Positions 21,437 to 30,323 of a stretch of DNA of 32,784 bases are shown here, piece after piece. Source of the stretch: Alphaproteobacteria bacterium 65-37 (lineage in GTDB: Bacteria > Pseudomonadota > Alphaproteobacteria > Reyranellales > Reyranellaceae). The stretch is taken from contig MKRV01000031.1 of assembly GCA_001897995.1 (NCBI GenBank), positions 1 to 32,784 on the forward strand, in the 5' to 3' direction. How positions within the stretch are numbered: the stretch's first letter is position 1; every line of letters starts with the position of its first letter. A model generated the notes under the pieces. It saw nothing but the letters and a program-made list of their open reading frames with translations, did no database searches and had not been told where the DNA came from. Made by a program: the position numbers and the translations under genes.

Positions 21437-22837
21437 TTATTGCGCGCCGGCGACGGTCATGCCGTCGATACGCAGGGTCGGCGCGTTGGTCGCGCCCTTG
21501 AACTGCAGGTCGTTGGCCGCTGTCATCTTGAGGAACATGTTCTTCAGATTGCCGGCCACGGTGATGCCGCTCACCGGCCAGGCAAGCTTGCCCTTTTCGA
21601 TCCAGAAGCCCGTGGCGCCGCGGCTGTAGTCGCCCGTGACGCCGTTCACGCCGAAGCCGATCATCTCGGTGATGTAGAGGCCGCTCTTGATGTCGCCGAT
21701 CAGCTCGTCGACCGAGACCTCGCCCTTCTCGAGATAGAAGTTCGAGGTGGTGGGTGAGGGCGGGCCGGAGACGCCGCGCGAGGCGTGTCCGGTCGGTGCG
21801 AGGTTGAGCTGGCGGGCGGCGGCGAGGTCGAGCAGCCAGGTCGTCAGCACGCCGTCGTCGATCACCGCGGTGCGCTTGGTCGGCAGGCCCTCGGCATCGA
21901 ACGGCCGGCTGCCCAGGCCGCGCTTGCGCAGGGGATTGTCGAGGATGCGGATGCCCGGCGCGAAGACGCGCTTGTCCATCTTGTCCTTCAGGAACGAGGT
22001 GCCGCGCGCCACGGCGCGGCCATTGATGGCGCCGGCGAGATGGCCGATCAGGCTGCCTGAGACGCGGCGATCGAAGACGACGGGGACCTTGGCGCTTTGT
22101 GCCTTGCGCGGATTGAGGCGGCGCACGGCGTACTTGCCGGCGGTGCGGCCGACCTTGGCCGCGGCCATCAGGTCCTCGAGATGTACGGCGCTCGACCATT
22201 CGTAGTCGCGCTCCATGCCGGTGCCTTCGCCGGCCAGCACGGCGCAGGACAGCGAGTAGCCGCTGCGGCGGTAGCTGCCGGTGAAGCCGTTGGAGGCGGC
22301 GAGCACGACCGAGCTGCGGCCCCAGCCGGCCTCGGCGCCTTCGGAGTTGGTGACGCCCTTGACGGCGCGGGCGGCGTCTTCGGCTTCGGCCGCCATCGCG
22401 AGCAGCTTCTTCGCCGTGGGACGGCCCTTGTCGTCGAGGTCGAGGTCGGGCCAGCGCTTGGCCAGCAGCTCTTCCGGGGCGATGCCGCAGGTCGGGTCCT
22501 CGGGCACGGCGCGGGCCATGTCGACGGCGCGGCTGGCCAGTGTGCGCAGCGATGCCGGCGCAAAATCGGTCGAGGAAACGAAGGCCTGGCGCTTGCCGAT
22601 GAAGACGCGCAAGCCGAGGTCGCGGCCCTCGCTGCTTTCCAGCTTCTCGCGCTTGCCGAGCCGCTGCGCCACGGAGATCGACTCGCCGTTGACGAACAGC
22701 GCGTCGGCTGAGTCGGCGCCGGCCTGCTTCGCCCATTTCAGGAGATCGACCAGGAGATTGGCGTCGGGAGCCCCCGCTGCCTTCGCGGTGGGCTTCTTGG
22801 GGTGGGTGCTCGGGGCTTTTTTCTTCGCTGTGGCCAT
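21437..22837 (-). CDS. pmbA: PmbA/TldE-family metalloprotease-related protein
   Basis: This 466-residue protein is of the TldD/PmbA group. With TldD it forms a heteromeric protease that trims peptides such as microcin B17 and helps turn over small unfolded proteins; PmbA itself usually lacks the zinc site. Matching blocks are ESSEGRDLGLRVFIGKRQAFVSSTDF, RPFDAEGLPTKRTAVIDDGVLTTWLLD and the C-terminal MIGFGVNGVTGDYSRGATGFWIEKGKLAWPVSGITVAGNLKNMF. The GATGFWIE block without an HExxxH motif supports PmbA over TldD. An unusual Lys/Ala/Pro-rich N-terminal tail of about 25 residues (ATAKKKAPSTHPKKPTAKAAG) precedes the domain. No tldD is in the window. The start at 22837 includes the tail; no inner ATG precedes the domain. 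Confidence 0.92.
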   Translation of the reverse strand: MATAKKKAPSTHPKKPTAKAAGAPDANLLVDLLKWAKQAGADSADALFVNGESISVAQRLGKREKLESSEGRDLGLRVFIGKRQAFVSSTDFAPASLRTLASRAVDMARAVPEDPTCGIAPEELLAKRWPDLDLDDKGRPTAKKLLAMAAEAEDAARAVKGVTNSEGAEAGWGRSSVVLAASNGFTGSYRRSGYSLSCAVLAGEGTGMERDYEWSSAVHLEDLMAAAKVGRTAGKYAVRRLNPRKAQSAKVPVVFDRRVSGSLIGHLAGAINGRAVARGTSFLKDKMDKRVFAPGIRILDNPLRKRGLGSRPFDAEGLPTKRTAVIDDGVLTTWLLDLAAARQLNLAPTGHASRGVSGPPSPTTSNFYLEKGEVSVDELIGDIKSGLYITEMIGFGVNGVTGDYSRGATGFWIEKGKLAWPVSGITVAGNLKNMFLKMTAANDLQFKGATNAPTLRIDGMTVAGAQ

Positions 22838-22853
22838 GCCGCCGTTCTACTTG

Positions 22854-23189
22854 TTAACCGCCTGTGTCGTCGAGGTAATAGGAGAAGAAGAGCAGGCCGG
22901 TCGCAGCGATGCCGATGGTCCAGCAGAGCGCGCGCACCAATTCCGCCACGATCGCCTGATCGGGCCACAGGCGTGCCGCAGCATCGCCCACGAACTCGTG
23001 GCCGATCAGGCCGATCATCGTGCCGAGCATCACGGAAATGAAAACGTTCCAGACGTTGCGCGCCAGGCGCATGGCCGGACCCTCGCGGCGCCTGAGCGGC
23101 GAACTGGGGTCCGGCGGGATGGCGAGGTTGGACGGCGCCCGGGTGGGCGTCGCGGCCGGCGGTACCTCGGCGCGGCGGGGGGAAAACAT
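22854..23189 (-). CDS. Hypothetical two-helix membrane protein, probably leaderless
   Basis: A 111-residue protein of unknown function. The first 40 residues are Pro/Arg-rich and probably cytoplasmic. Two membrane helices follow: NVFISVMLGTMIGLIGHEF (about 50-70) and ALCWTIGIAATGLLFFSYYL (about 86-106). The start is set at the ATG at 23189. The other in-frame ATG (23198) is itself part of an extended -10 box, TGCTATAAT, placed so that transcription would begin exactly at the A of 23189. No ribosome-binding site precedes either ATG, consistent with a leaderless message. The gene lies 16 bases before pmbA and probably heads the pmbA-transglycosylase operon. Confidence 0.7.
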   Translation of the reverse strand: MFSPRRAEVPPAATPTRAPSNLAIPPDPSSPLRRREGPAMRLARNVWNVFISVMLGTMIGLIGHEFVGDAAARLWPDQAIVAELVRALCWTIGIAATGLLFFSYYLDDTGG

Positions 23190-23195
23190 GCCCGC

Positions 23196-23204
23196 CATTA
23201 TAGC
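23196..23204 (-). promoter_or_regulatory. Extended -10 promoter TGCTATAAT giving a leaderless message
   Basis: The minus strand reads TGCTATAAT, a perfect -10 hexamer (23201 to 23196) with the TG extension. Seven bases later comes ATG at 23189, so the hexamer sits at -12 to -7 relative to that A. No good -35 hexamer is visible at 16-18 bases; extended -10 promoters can work without one. Confidence 0.5.
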
Positions 23205-23236
23205 AGCTGCCGGCCGCGGGGACCTATTGCAGGTCG

Positions 23237-23473
23237 TCAGTCGGCGTAGGCGATGCCGGCGCGGGTCTCGGCGATGGCGTTGTCGACGAACTGGATCGCG
23301 CGATCGCGATGCCCGCCCTTGTTCGCTGTCGCACGGACGAGTTCGGCGCGGGCGGCCTGCAGCGAGCCCAGCGCGGCCTGCATGTTGGGCTGGTTGGCAC
23401 CGGCGGCACAGGCGCCGATGACGATACCGACGGAAAGGCTGGCAGCGGCGATCTTCAGAGACGGGCTGATCAT
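23237..23473 (-). CDS. Small exported protein, probable lipoprotein
   Basis: A 78-residue protein with N-terminus MISPSLKIAAASLSVGIVIGACAAG, which looks like a lipoprotein signal with Cys22. The mature part is a helical hairpin: NMQAALGSLQAARAELVRATANKGGHRDRAIQFVDNAIAETRAGIAYAD. The 'QAALxxLxxARxEL...KGGHRxxAIxxVxxAIxEVxxGI' pattern is a family I have seen widely in proteobacteria as small exported proteins of unknown function. It lies downstream of the leuA terminator hairpin and 38 bases before the next promoter. The ATG at 23473 follows TTGGAG. Confidence 0.75.
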   Translation of the reverse strand: MISPSLKIAAASLSVGIVIGACAAGANQPNMQAALGSLQAARAELVRATANKGGHRDRAIQFVDNAIAETRAGIAYAD

Positions 23474-23490
23474 GAGTGCTCCAATGGAAA

Positions 23491-23513
23491 CGGGCGGGGA
23501 TTTTCCCCGCCCG
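23491..23513 (-). terminator. Intrinsic-type terminator downstream of leuA
   Basis: CGGGCGGGG and CCCCGCCCG form a perfect nine-pair stem around a five-base A/T loop. On the minus strand it is followed by TTTCCATT, a short T-rich tail. It lies 33 bases after the leuA stop and just before the small lipoprotein gene. Confidence 0.6.
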
Positions 23514-23546
23514 CATGCTACCTGCCGCTGTGAGGCTGGTGAACGT

Positions 23547-25280
<1,734 letters not shown>

Positions 25281-25311
25281 CTAGACACTGCGATGGATGA
25301 AAGGAACGGCG

Positions 25312-25384
25312 GCGACTGGTGTGTAGGCAGAAGACGAACGACAAGCGATCCGCAAGGGCCCCGGACGGACCGGGGCGGCGGATC
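25312..25384 (-). promoter_or_regulatory. Candidate leucine attenuator stem-loops between leader peptide and leuA
   Basis: On the minus strand, GATCCGC (25384-25378), beginning in the stop codon of the leader peptide, pairs with GCGGATC (25353-25347). The pair encloses an inner stem CCCCGG/CCGGGG (25375-25370 with 25364-25359). A rival pairing is possible between GCGACTG inside the leader coding sequence (25415-25409) and CAGTCGC (25318-25312). Mutually exclusive stems that depend on ribosome position are the hallmark of attenuation. No strong T-run follows the large stem, so the exact terminator is uncertain. Confidence 0.45.
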
Positions 25385-25418
25385 AGCCAATAAGTCGAAG
25401 CGTCGTCAGTCGCAGCAT
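25383..25418 (-). CDS. leuL: Putative leucine leader peptide
   Basis: An 11-codon frame reads MLRLTTLRLIG, with four leucine codons (CTG, CTG, CTT, CTT) in eleven. It ends 141 bases upstream of leuA on the same strand. There is no Shine-Dalgarno sequence, but TTGACG (25457-25452) and a weak GATTGT (25434-25429) at 17-base spacing would place the transcription start about four bases before the ATG, giving a nearly leaderless peptide. I recall that the trpL leader of the alphaproteobacterium Sinorhizobium is translated this way. Its stop codon lies inside the first arm of the downstream stem-loop. Function as an attenuation sensor of charged tRNA-Leu is inferred. Confidence 0.6.
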   Translation of the reverse strand: MLRLTTLRLIG

Positions 25419-25495
25419 GTTGGGCCGGACAATCCCCGATTTGCCGCCCGCCGTCAACCCGGGGTGTCGTCGCGCCGCCGCCCGGCTTTCATGTT

Positions 25496-25613
25496 CCTCT
25501 CCCCCGGTTTCGGGGGAGAGGCTAGGTGAGGGGGCGGCCGCACGCGCAGGCTCGTGTGAGCTCGGCGTCCTTCGTCCCCCCTCACCCAGCCTCTCCCCCA
25601 AGCGGGGGAGAGG
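25496..25613. repeat. Palindromic CCTCTCCCCC repeat in the leuA-methyltransferase gap
   Basis: Two hairpins, CCTCTCCCCCG-GTTT-CGGGGGAGAGG and CCTCTCCCCC-AAGC-GGGGGAGAGG, face each other. They extend inward as GCTAGGTGAGGGGG and CCCCCCTCACCCAGC around about 40 unrelated bases. This mirror layout parallels the CCTCCCCATT element at 13136-13287. It occupies most of the 25419-25640 part of the roughly 400-base gap; the rest of the gap holds the leuL leader and its promoter. It could terminate the methyltransferase-strand transcript ahead of leuL. Confidence 0.85.
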
Positions 25614-25640
25614 AGGATGAAAAAAGAAGGCTTATGCCCC

Positions 25641-26456
25641 TCACTCCTTCCGCAGCAGGAAACTGAAATAGACCATCTCGCCGCTGGCCAGCAGGGAGGG
25701 GATGCGGGTGCCGTCGACGCCGGTGAAGGTGTCGGCGATGCGCGAGAAGGGGCCGGAGACGATGCGCCGGCCGCCGGCGCGACGGCGCGGCGTGTCGCGG
25801 TGCAGGGCCTCGATGACATTGGCGGTGATGTCACGCTCGTGGACGAGCTCGAGACCCGAACGGGCGAGGGCGGCCCGCCAGTCGGCGATCTCGTGGACCA
25901 GCCTGAGGTCGGTATAGTGGAGATAGCCGCCGGGCCGGAGCACGCGCTTCACTTCGCCGAAGAAGCGATCGATCGACGGATAACAGAAAGAAGATTCAAC
26001 GTTTATGACGTTATCGAAACACGCGTCCGTGAAGGGAAGCCGCTCGGCATCACCCTGCTGGAAGTGTAGGTTGCCCAGCCGATGATGCCGGTTGCAGAAC
26101 TTCACCGCCTGGCCGCTGAGATCGACGCCGACCATCCGCGCCGGTGCGAGGTAGCGCGCGACGAAGGAGGCGCCGCCGCCGCGGCCGCTGCCGACTTCGA
26201 GCACCTCGCGGCCGGCGATCGGCGCCAGGGTCGCGACATGATGATAGAGCGCGATCGGATAGCGTTCGGGATCGTCGGCCGGATCGAGCGCCAGCGCCCT
26301 GGTGCTGCAGTCGAGGTCGGCATAGCCGTAATTCATCAGGGTCCACCAGCCGACATCGCCGAAGCGGTTGGCCAGCACATCGAAGAACAGGCGCCAGAGC
26401 GTGCGGCGCAGTGGCGGGGTCCGGTTGAGGACCCACAGGAATGCGTCGGCGATCAT
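25641..26456 (-). CDS. Class I SAM-dependent methyltransferase
   Basis: This 271-residue methyltransferase has a Rossmann core. Motif I reads REVLEVGSGRGGGASFVARYLAP near residues 85-107, the acidic end of strand 2 is MVGVDLSG, and motif II/III is GDAERLPFTDACFDNVINVESSFCY. EVKRVLRPGGYLHYTDLR is the post-III segment. The N-terminal 70 residues (helical, RFGDVGWWTLMNYGYAD) and the Arg-rich stretch near 225 resemble enzymes that methylate polyketide or lipid hydroxyls, such as the mycobacterial phthiotriol group, but this is a weak similarity from memory. The substrate is unknown. The start at 26456 is the only convincing one. It diverges from the large cyclase-ATPase gene. Confidence 0.85.
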   Translation of the reverse strand: MIADAFLWVLNRTPPLRRTLWRLFFDVLANRFGDVGWWTLMNYGYADLDCSTRALALDPADDPERYPIALYHHVATLAPIAGREVLEVGSGRGGGASFVARYLAPARMVGVDLSGQAVKFCNRHHRLGNLHFQQGDAERLPFTDACFDNVINVESSFCYPSIDRFFGEVKRVLRPGGYLHYTDLRLVHEIADWRAALARSGLELVHERDITANVIEALHRDTPRRRAGGRRIVSGPFSRIADTFTGVDGTRIPSLLASGEMVYFSFLLRKE

Positions 26457-26578
26457 GCGTTGAGTGTCTCCCCAACCGGCGCGGTTAGACGATCGGGCCT
26501 CCTGCGACAAGTCCAGCCACCATCTCGAATTCGGCCCCGCCCGGCAGTAAGATGAATAGTGAAGCGACGGGGGCGCAC

Positions 26579-29500
26579 ATGCACTGCCCAATGTGCACAG
26601 CCGAGACCAAGCAGGGAGACCGCTTCTGCGCCGCCTGCGGTGCGCAGCTCGCCCTGATCTGCAGTGCCTGTGGCGTGGCCGGCCGGCCGGGTGACCGTTT
26701 CTGCGCCGGCTGCGGTGCCGGCCTCGCAAGTGCCCCGACCGCATCGCCGGAAGCACAGGCTCTGACATCGCCCTTCTCGCCGTCCCTCCTGTCGCCGTCG
26801 TTCGCGTCGCCGCCGCTCTCGCTGCCGGCGCAACCGGCACCGGCCGCCGTACGCCAGATGGGGGACGGCGAGCGCAAGCGCGTCACCGTGCTGTTCGCCG
26901 ACCTCAAGGGCTCGACCGCGGCGATCGAAGGCCTCGATCCCGAAGCCGCGTTCGGCCGCATCGAGCCTGCCGTGCAGATCATGATCCGGCTCGTCCAGCG
27001 TTACGAAGGCGTGGTTTGCCGCCGGCTGGGCGATGGAATCCTGGCGATCTTCGGGGCACCGGCGGCACATGAGGATCACGCGGTGCGCGGCTGCTTCGCA
27101 GCACTCGGCATGCAGCGCGAAATGCGCGATGCCGACATGGGCGAGATGCTGCGCGTCGGCCTCAATTCCGGCGACGTCCTCTACCGCACCATCTCTTCCG
27201 AGTTCGGCCTCGAGGTCGACGTGGTGGGGCCGGTCGTCCATGTCGCCGCGCGCATGGAGCAGCTCGCCACGGCAGGCTCGGTCTACATGACCGGCGAGAC
27301 GCAGGCGCTGACCCAGGGGCTGGTCGAGATCCGCGGCGTCGGACCGCGCGAGGTGAAGGGCGCCAGCGCGCCCATCGAAGTCTACGAGGCGATCGGCGCC
27401 TCGCTGCACCGCTCGCGCTGGCAGGCCTCGGCGGCGCGCGAGCGTGCGCCCTTCGTCGGCCGCGATGGCGAACGCGCCACGCTCGAGGTGGCGCTGGCCG
27501 CGCTCGACCGGCGGCGCGGCGGCGTCATCGGCATCTGCGGCGAAGCGGGGCTCGGCAAGTCGCGGCTGGTGCACAGTGTCATCAGCGAAAGCGACCGGGC
27601 CTCGCCGCACAAGACGATCTTTGCCGCCGCGACCGCCCTCGGCCGCACCATTCCCTACCATGCGCTGGCTTCGGCGCTGCGCGACCTGGTCGGCATCGCC
27701 GAGAGCGAGGACACGCAGCGCATCAAGAGCCTGCTGGCGACGGCGCTGGGCGAACTCGATCCGGCGCTGATTGCCGACGTGCCGACCTTCACCTCGCTGA
27801 TCTCGCTGGCCGGCGCAACGCCGGAATGGCTGGCGCTGGATCCCCGCGGCAAGCGGGTGGCGGCGCGCGACGCCTTCCTGCGCCTGGCACGCGCCGCGGC
27901 GGCACGCCGTCCGGTCGCCTTCGTGTTCGAGGACATGCACTGGGTCGACCGCGACAGCGAGGAGGTGCTGCGCGCCGTGGCCGAGCTGACGCGCGACGTG
28001 CCGCTGCTGGCGGTGCTGACCTATCGCGCCGAGTACGACGATTCCTGGCTGCCGGCGGTCGGCGGTACGCGGCTGCGCATGGCGCCGCTCGGCGATGACG
28101 ACGTGCGCCGTTCGCTGAGCGACTGGTTCGTCGAAGGGCCGGAAACCGAGCAGCTCATCGAGCGGCTGGCCCGCCGGGTCGGCGGCAATCCGCTGTTCGT
28201 CGAGGAGTGCGTGCGTGCGCTTGCCCATCAGGGCGCACTCACCGGCATCGTGACGGATGCTGAAAGCGGCCAGCCCGGTCGGCGCCGCTACGCCTGCTGG
28301 GAAACGCCGGATCAGATCACCGTGCCGCCCTCGGTGCACGACGTCATCGCCTCGCGCATCGACCGGCGCTCGCCCGATTGCGTGGGCCTGCTGCAGACCT
28401 TGGCAATGATCGGCTCGCGCGTACCGCTGTGGCTCGCCGAGCAGGTCTCGGGTTTGGGGGCGGCACGCACCGGTGCGGCGCTACGCGAAGCGGTCGCCGC
28501 CGAAATCATGGTGCAGACCAGCCTCTATCCCGACGTCGAATACACCTTCACGCACGCCTTGCTGCGCGAGGTGGCGCACGATTCGCTGACCCGCGCCCGC
28601 CGCGTCGAGGCGCATCGGCGCATCCTGGCGGCGATCGAAGCCCATCATTCCGAGCGCCTGCCCGAGCAGGCAGCCTGGATGGCCCATCACGCCGCCGAAG
28701 GTGAGCTGTGGGAAGTGGCGGCGGTCCATCAGGGGCAGGCGGCCGACCGGGCGCTCGCCCGCGGCTCCTACGTCGAAGCGATCGGCGGCCTGCGCGCCGC
28801 CCTGGACTCGTTCGAGCGCTCGTCGCACCCGCGCGGGGCTGCCGAACGCGCCATCGATCAGCTCCGCACATTGCGGGCGTTGCTTTATGCGACGGCGGCC
28901 GATCCCGCCGAAATCAACACGACGCTGGCGCGTGCCGAGGAGCTGGCGCGCGGCATCGACGATCGCGTGCGGCTCGCCTGGGTGTGGGCCGACCAGTCGA
29001 GCCAGGCCTGGGTAGAGGGCGACAACCGCCGGGCGATCGCCGTGGCGCGCAGCAGCCTCGAGATCGCCGAGGAAGCGGCCGACCTGCGCCTGCGCGCTTT
29101 GGCGCTGTTCCGCCTGGGGCTCGGCCTCTACGCGGTCGGCGACTATGTCGGCGCGGTCGAGGCACTCGGCCGCAGTTGCGACATCCTGAGTGGCGAGCTC
29201 AAGGCCGAGCGCATCGGCACCGCCGGCGCCACCTCGGTGCTGGGCGGCGGCTATCTCGTGGTGGCGCTCTGCGAGCTGGGCCGCTTCGAGGAGGCGAACC
29301 AGCGGCTGGCGCAGGCGATCGCTGCGGCCGCGGCAGCGCGCGATCTCTACTCGATCGCCGCTGCCCAGATGGCGCGCTGCATGCTGGCGATTGCGCGCAG
29401 CGACGTGGCGACGGCGATCCCGGCGCTGGAAGCGATGCGGGGCGGCGCGCGGTCGGCCGGCATCGTGGCGGTGACGATCTACATTGAAACCCTGCTCGGC

Positions 29501-29911
29501 CGCGCAAAGTTCATCGCGGGCGACGTGGCCGGCGCCATCGAGCTGTTGAGCGAGAACGAAGGAATTGCCTCGGTGCCGCGCGCCAGCCTGCACGGATTGA
29601 ACAAGATCTGGCTCGCGGAGGCTACGCTGGCCGCCGGCGACGCCGCGGCAGCCGAGTCCATACTTGCCGACGCCGAGGACGAGATGACGGCGCGCGGCGA
29701 AGCGGGCGGGCTCGCCCATTGCTGGGCGACGCGCGGCAAGGTGGCGTTCGAGAGGGGCAACCTGGCGGCTGCCGAAGCCGCCTTCGTGCGTGGCTTCGAT
29801 CAGGCCAACATTCTCTGGATGCGGCCGGTGGTCGAGGTCTGCCAGTCGGGCCTCGCCGCCATCGCCGACGCTCGCCGCGCTGCAACATCATCGGCAACGG
29901 CGGCGAGTTGA
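26579..29911 (+). CDS. Zinc-ribbon / class III nucleotide cyclase / AAA ATPase / TPR signalling protein
   Basis: A 1110-residue multidomain protein. Two zinc ribbons open it (Cys3, 6, 17, 20 and Cys28, 31, 42, 45). A Pro/Ser linker leads to a class III cyclase domain at about 98-272, with VTVLFADLKGST (Asp108), RRLGDGILAIFG (Asp152) and DVVGPVVHVAARM (Asp214, His221, Arg225). An AAA/STAND-like ATPase follows, with P-loop GICGEAGLGKSRL (318-330) and Walker B VAFVFEDMHWVD. The C-terminal 400 residues are TPR-like helical repeats. The cyclase position usually held by Asn is His221, so activity may be altered. The start at 26579 is preferred (GGGGGC before it, zinc ribbon immediately after); 26552 would add nine residues. 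Its input signal is unknown. Confidence 0.88.
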   Translation: MHCPMCTAETKQGDRFCAACGAQLALICSACGVAGRPGDRFCAGCGAGLASAPTASPEAQALTSPFSPSLLSPSFASPPLSLPAQPAPAAVRQMGDGERKRVTVLFADLKGSTAAIEGLDPEAAFGRIEPAVQIMIRLVQRYEGVVCRRLGDGILAIFGAPAAHEDHAVRGCFAALGMQREMRDADMGEMLRVGLNSGDVLYRTISSEFGLEVDVVGPVVHVAARMEQLATAGSVYMTGETQALTQGLVEIRGVGPREVKGASAPIEVYEAIGASLHRSRWQASAARERAPFVGRDGERATLEVALAALDRRRGGVIGICGEAGLGKSRLVHSVISESDRASPHKTIFAAATALGRTIPYHALASALRDLVGIAESEDTQRIKSLLATALGELDPALIADVPTFTSLISLAGATPEWLALDPRGKRVAARDAFLRLARAAAARRPVAFVFEDMHWVDRDSEEVLRAVAELTRDVPLLAVLTYRAEYDDSWLPAVGGTRLRMAPLGDDDVRRSLSDWFVEGPETEQLIERLARRVGGNPLFVEECVRALAHQGALTGIVTDAESGQPGRRRYACWETPDQITVPPSVHDVIASRIDRRSPDCVGLLQTLAMIGSRVPLWLAEQVSGLGAARTGAALREAVAAEIMVQTSLYPDVEYTFTHALLREVAHDSLTRARRVEAHRRILAAIEAHHSERLPEQAAWMAHHAAEGELWEVAAVHQGQAADRALARGSYVEAIGGLRAALDSFERSSHPRGAAERAIDQLRTLRALLYATAADPAEINTTLARAEELARGIDDRVRLAWVWADQSSQAWVEGDNRRAIAVARSSLEIAEEAADLRLRALALFRLGLGLYAVGDYVGAVEALGRSCDILSGELKAERIGTAGATSVLGGGYLVVALCELGRFEEANQRLAQAIAAAAAARDLYSIAAAQMARCMLAIARSDVATAIPALEAMRGGARSAGIVAVTIYIETLLGRAKFIAGDVAGAIELLSENEGIASVPRASLHGLNKIWLAEATLAAGDAAAAESILADAEDEMTARGEAGGLAHCWATRGKVAFERGNLAAAEAAFVRGFDQANILWMRPVVEVCQSGLAAIADARRAATSSATAAS

Positions 29912-29935
29912 CTGAGCGCGAGTTGACTGGGCCTC

Positions 29936-29963
29936 GTCCGCGCGGAGGACCTCCGCGCGGGAC
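29936..29963. terminator. Strong hairpin between convergent genes
   Basis: GTCC-GCGCGGAGG and CCTCCGCGC-GGGAC pair almost perfectly around a single A, with one bulged base. It lies 24 bases after the cyclase-ATPase stop and 15 bases beyond the end of the convergent Tyr/Pro-rich gene. It can serve both strands, although no T-run flanks it. Confidence 0.5.
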
Positions 29964-29978
29964 ACTGCGTCGTTCGCC

Positions 29979-30311
29979 TTACCTCAGCGGCACGTTGATG
30001 CCGAGGCTGACGCCGGGCTGCATCGGGTAGGCCGGCTGCGGCGCGTAATAGACCGGCGGGGGCGGCGGTGCGTAGTACACCGGCGGTGGCGGGGCGTAGT
30101 AGACCGGCGGCGCGTAGTACCGGACCTTCGGCGGCTTCGGCGGTTTGTAGTAATAGGGCCCGCCGTAATAGTGATGGTGATGGCGGCGTTTACGCCAGCC
30201 ATCGTCATCGTCGTCGTCGGCCTTGGCGATGCCGGGGGTGGTGGCGAGGATCGCGCCGATCAGGGCGGCGCCCAGCCAACCCTTCCGCAGGTCGAACGTC
30301 GAAACGCTCAT
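29979..30311 (-). CDS. Secreted Tyr/Pro-rich repeat protein, downstream paralogue
   Basis: A 110-residue exported protein of unknown function. Residues about 1-31 form a signal peptide (LRKGWLGAALIGAILATTPGIAKA). The mature start is a run of six Asp, then RKRRHHHHYYGG, then a low-complexity region of YYAPPP-type repeats (four to five copies of VYYAPPP or PVYYAP). It ends PGVSLGINVPLR. The acidic and His-rich head could bind metal, and the Tyr/Pro repeats are expected to be disordered. AGGAGG lies five bases before the ATG at 30311. It is 12 bases downstream of a paralogue with the same domain order and nearly the same last residues. Confidence 0.75.
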   Translation of the reverse strand: MSVSTFDLRKGWLGAALIGAILATTPGIAKADDDDDDGWRKRRHHHHYYGGPYYYKPPKPPKVRYYAPPVYYAPPPPVYYAPPPPPVYYAPQPAYPMQPGVSLGINVPLR

Positions 30312-30323
30312 GGTCGCCTCCTA

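Noticed and set aside
26453..28339. A 628-codon minus-strand frame opposite the cyclase-ATPase gene
   Set aside because: Composition typical of antisense in GC-rich DNA; the plus-strand gene has zinc-ribbon, cyclase and P-loop motifs.
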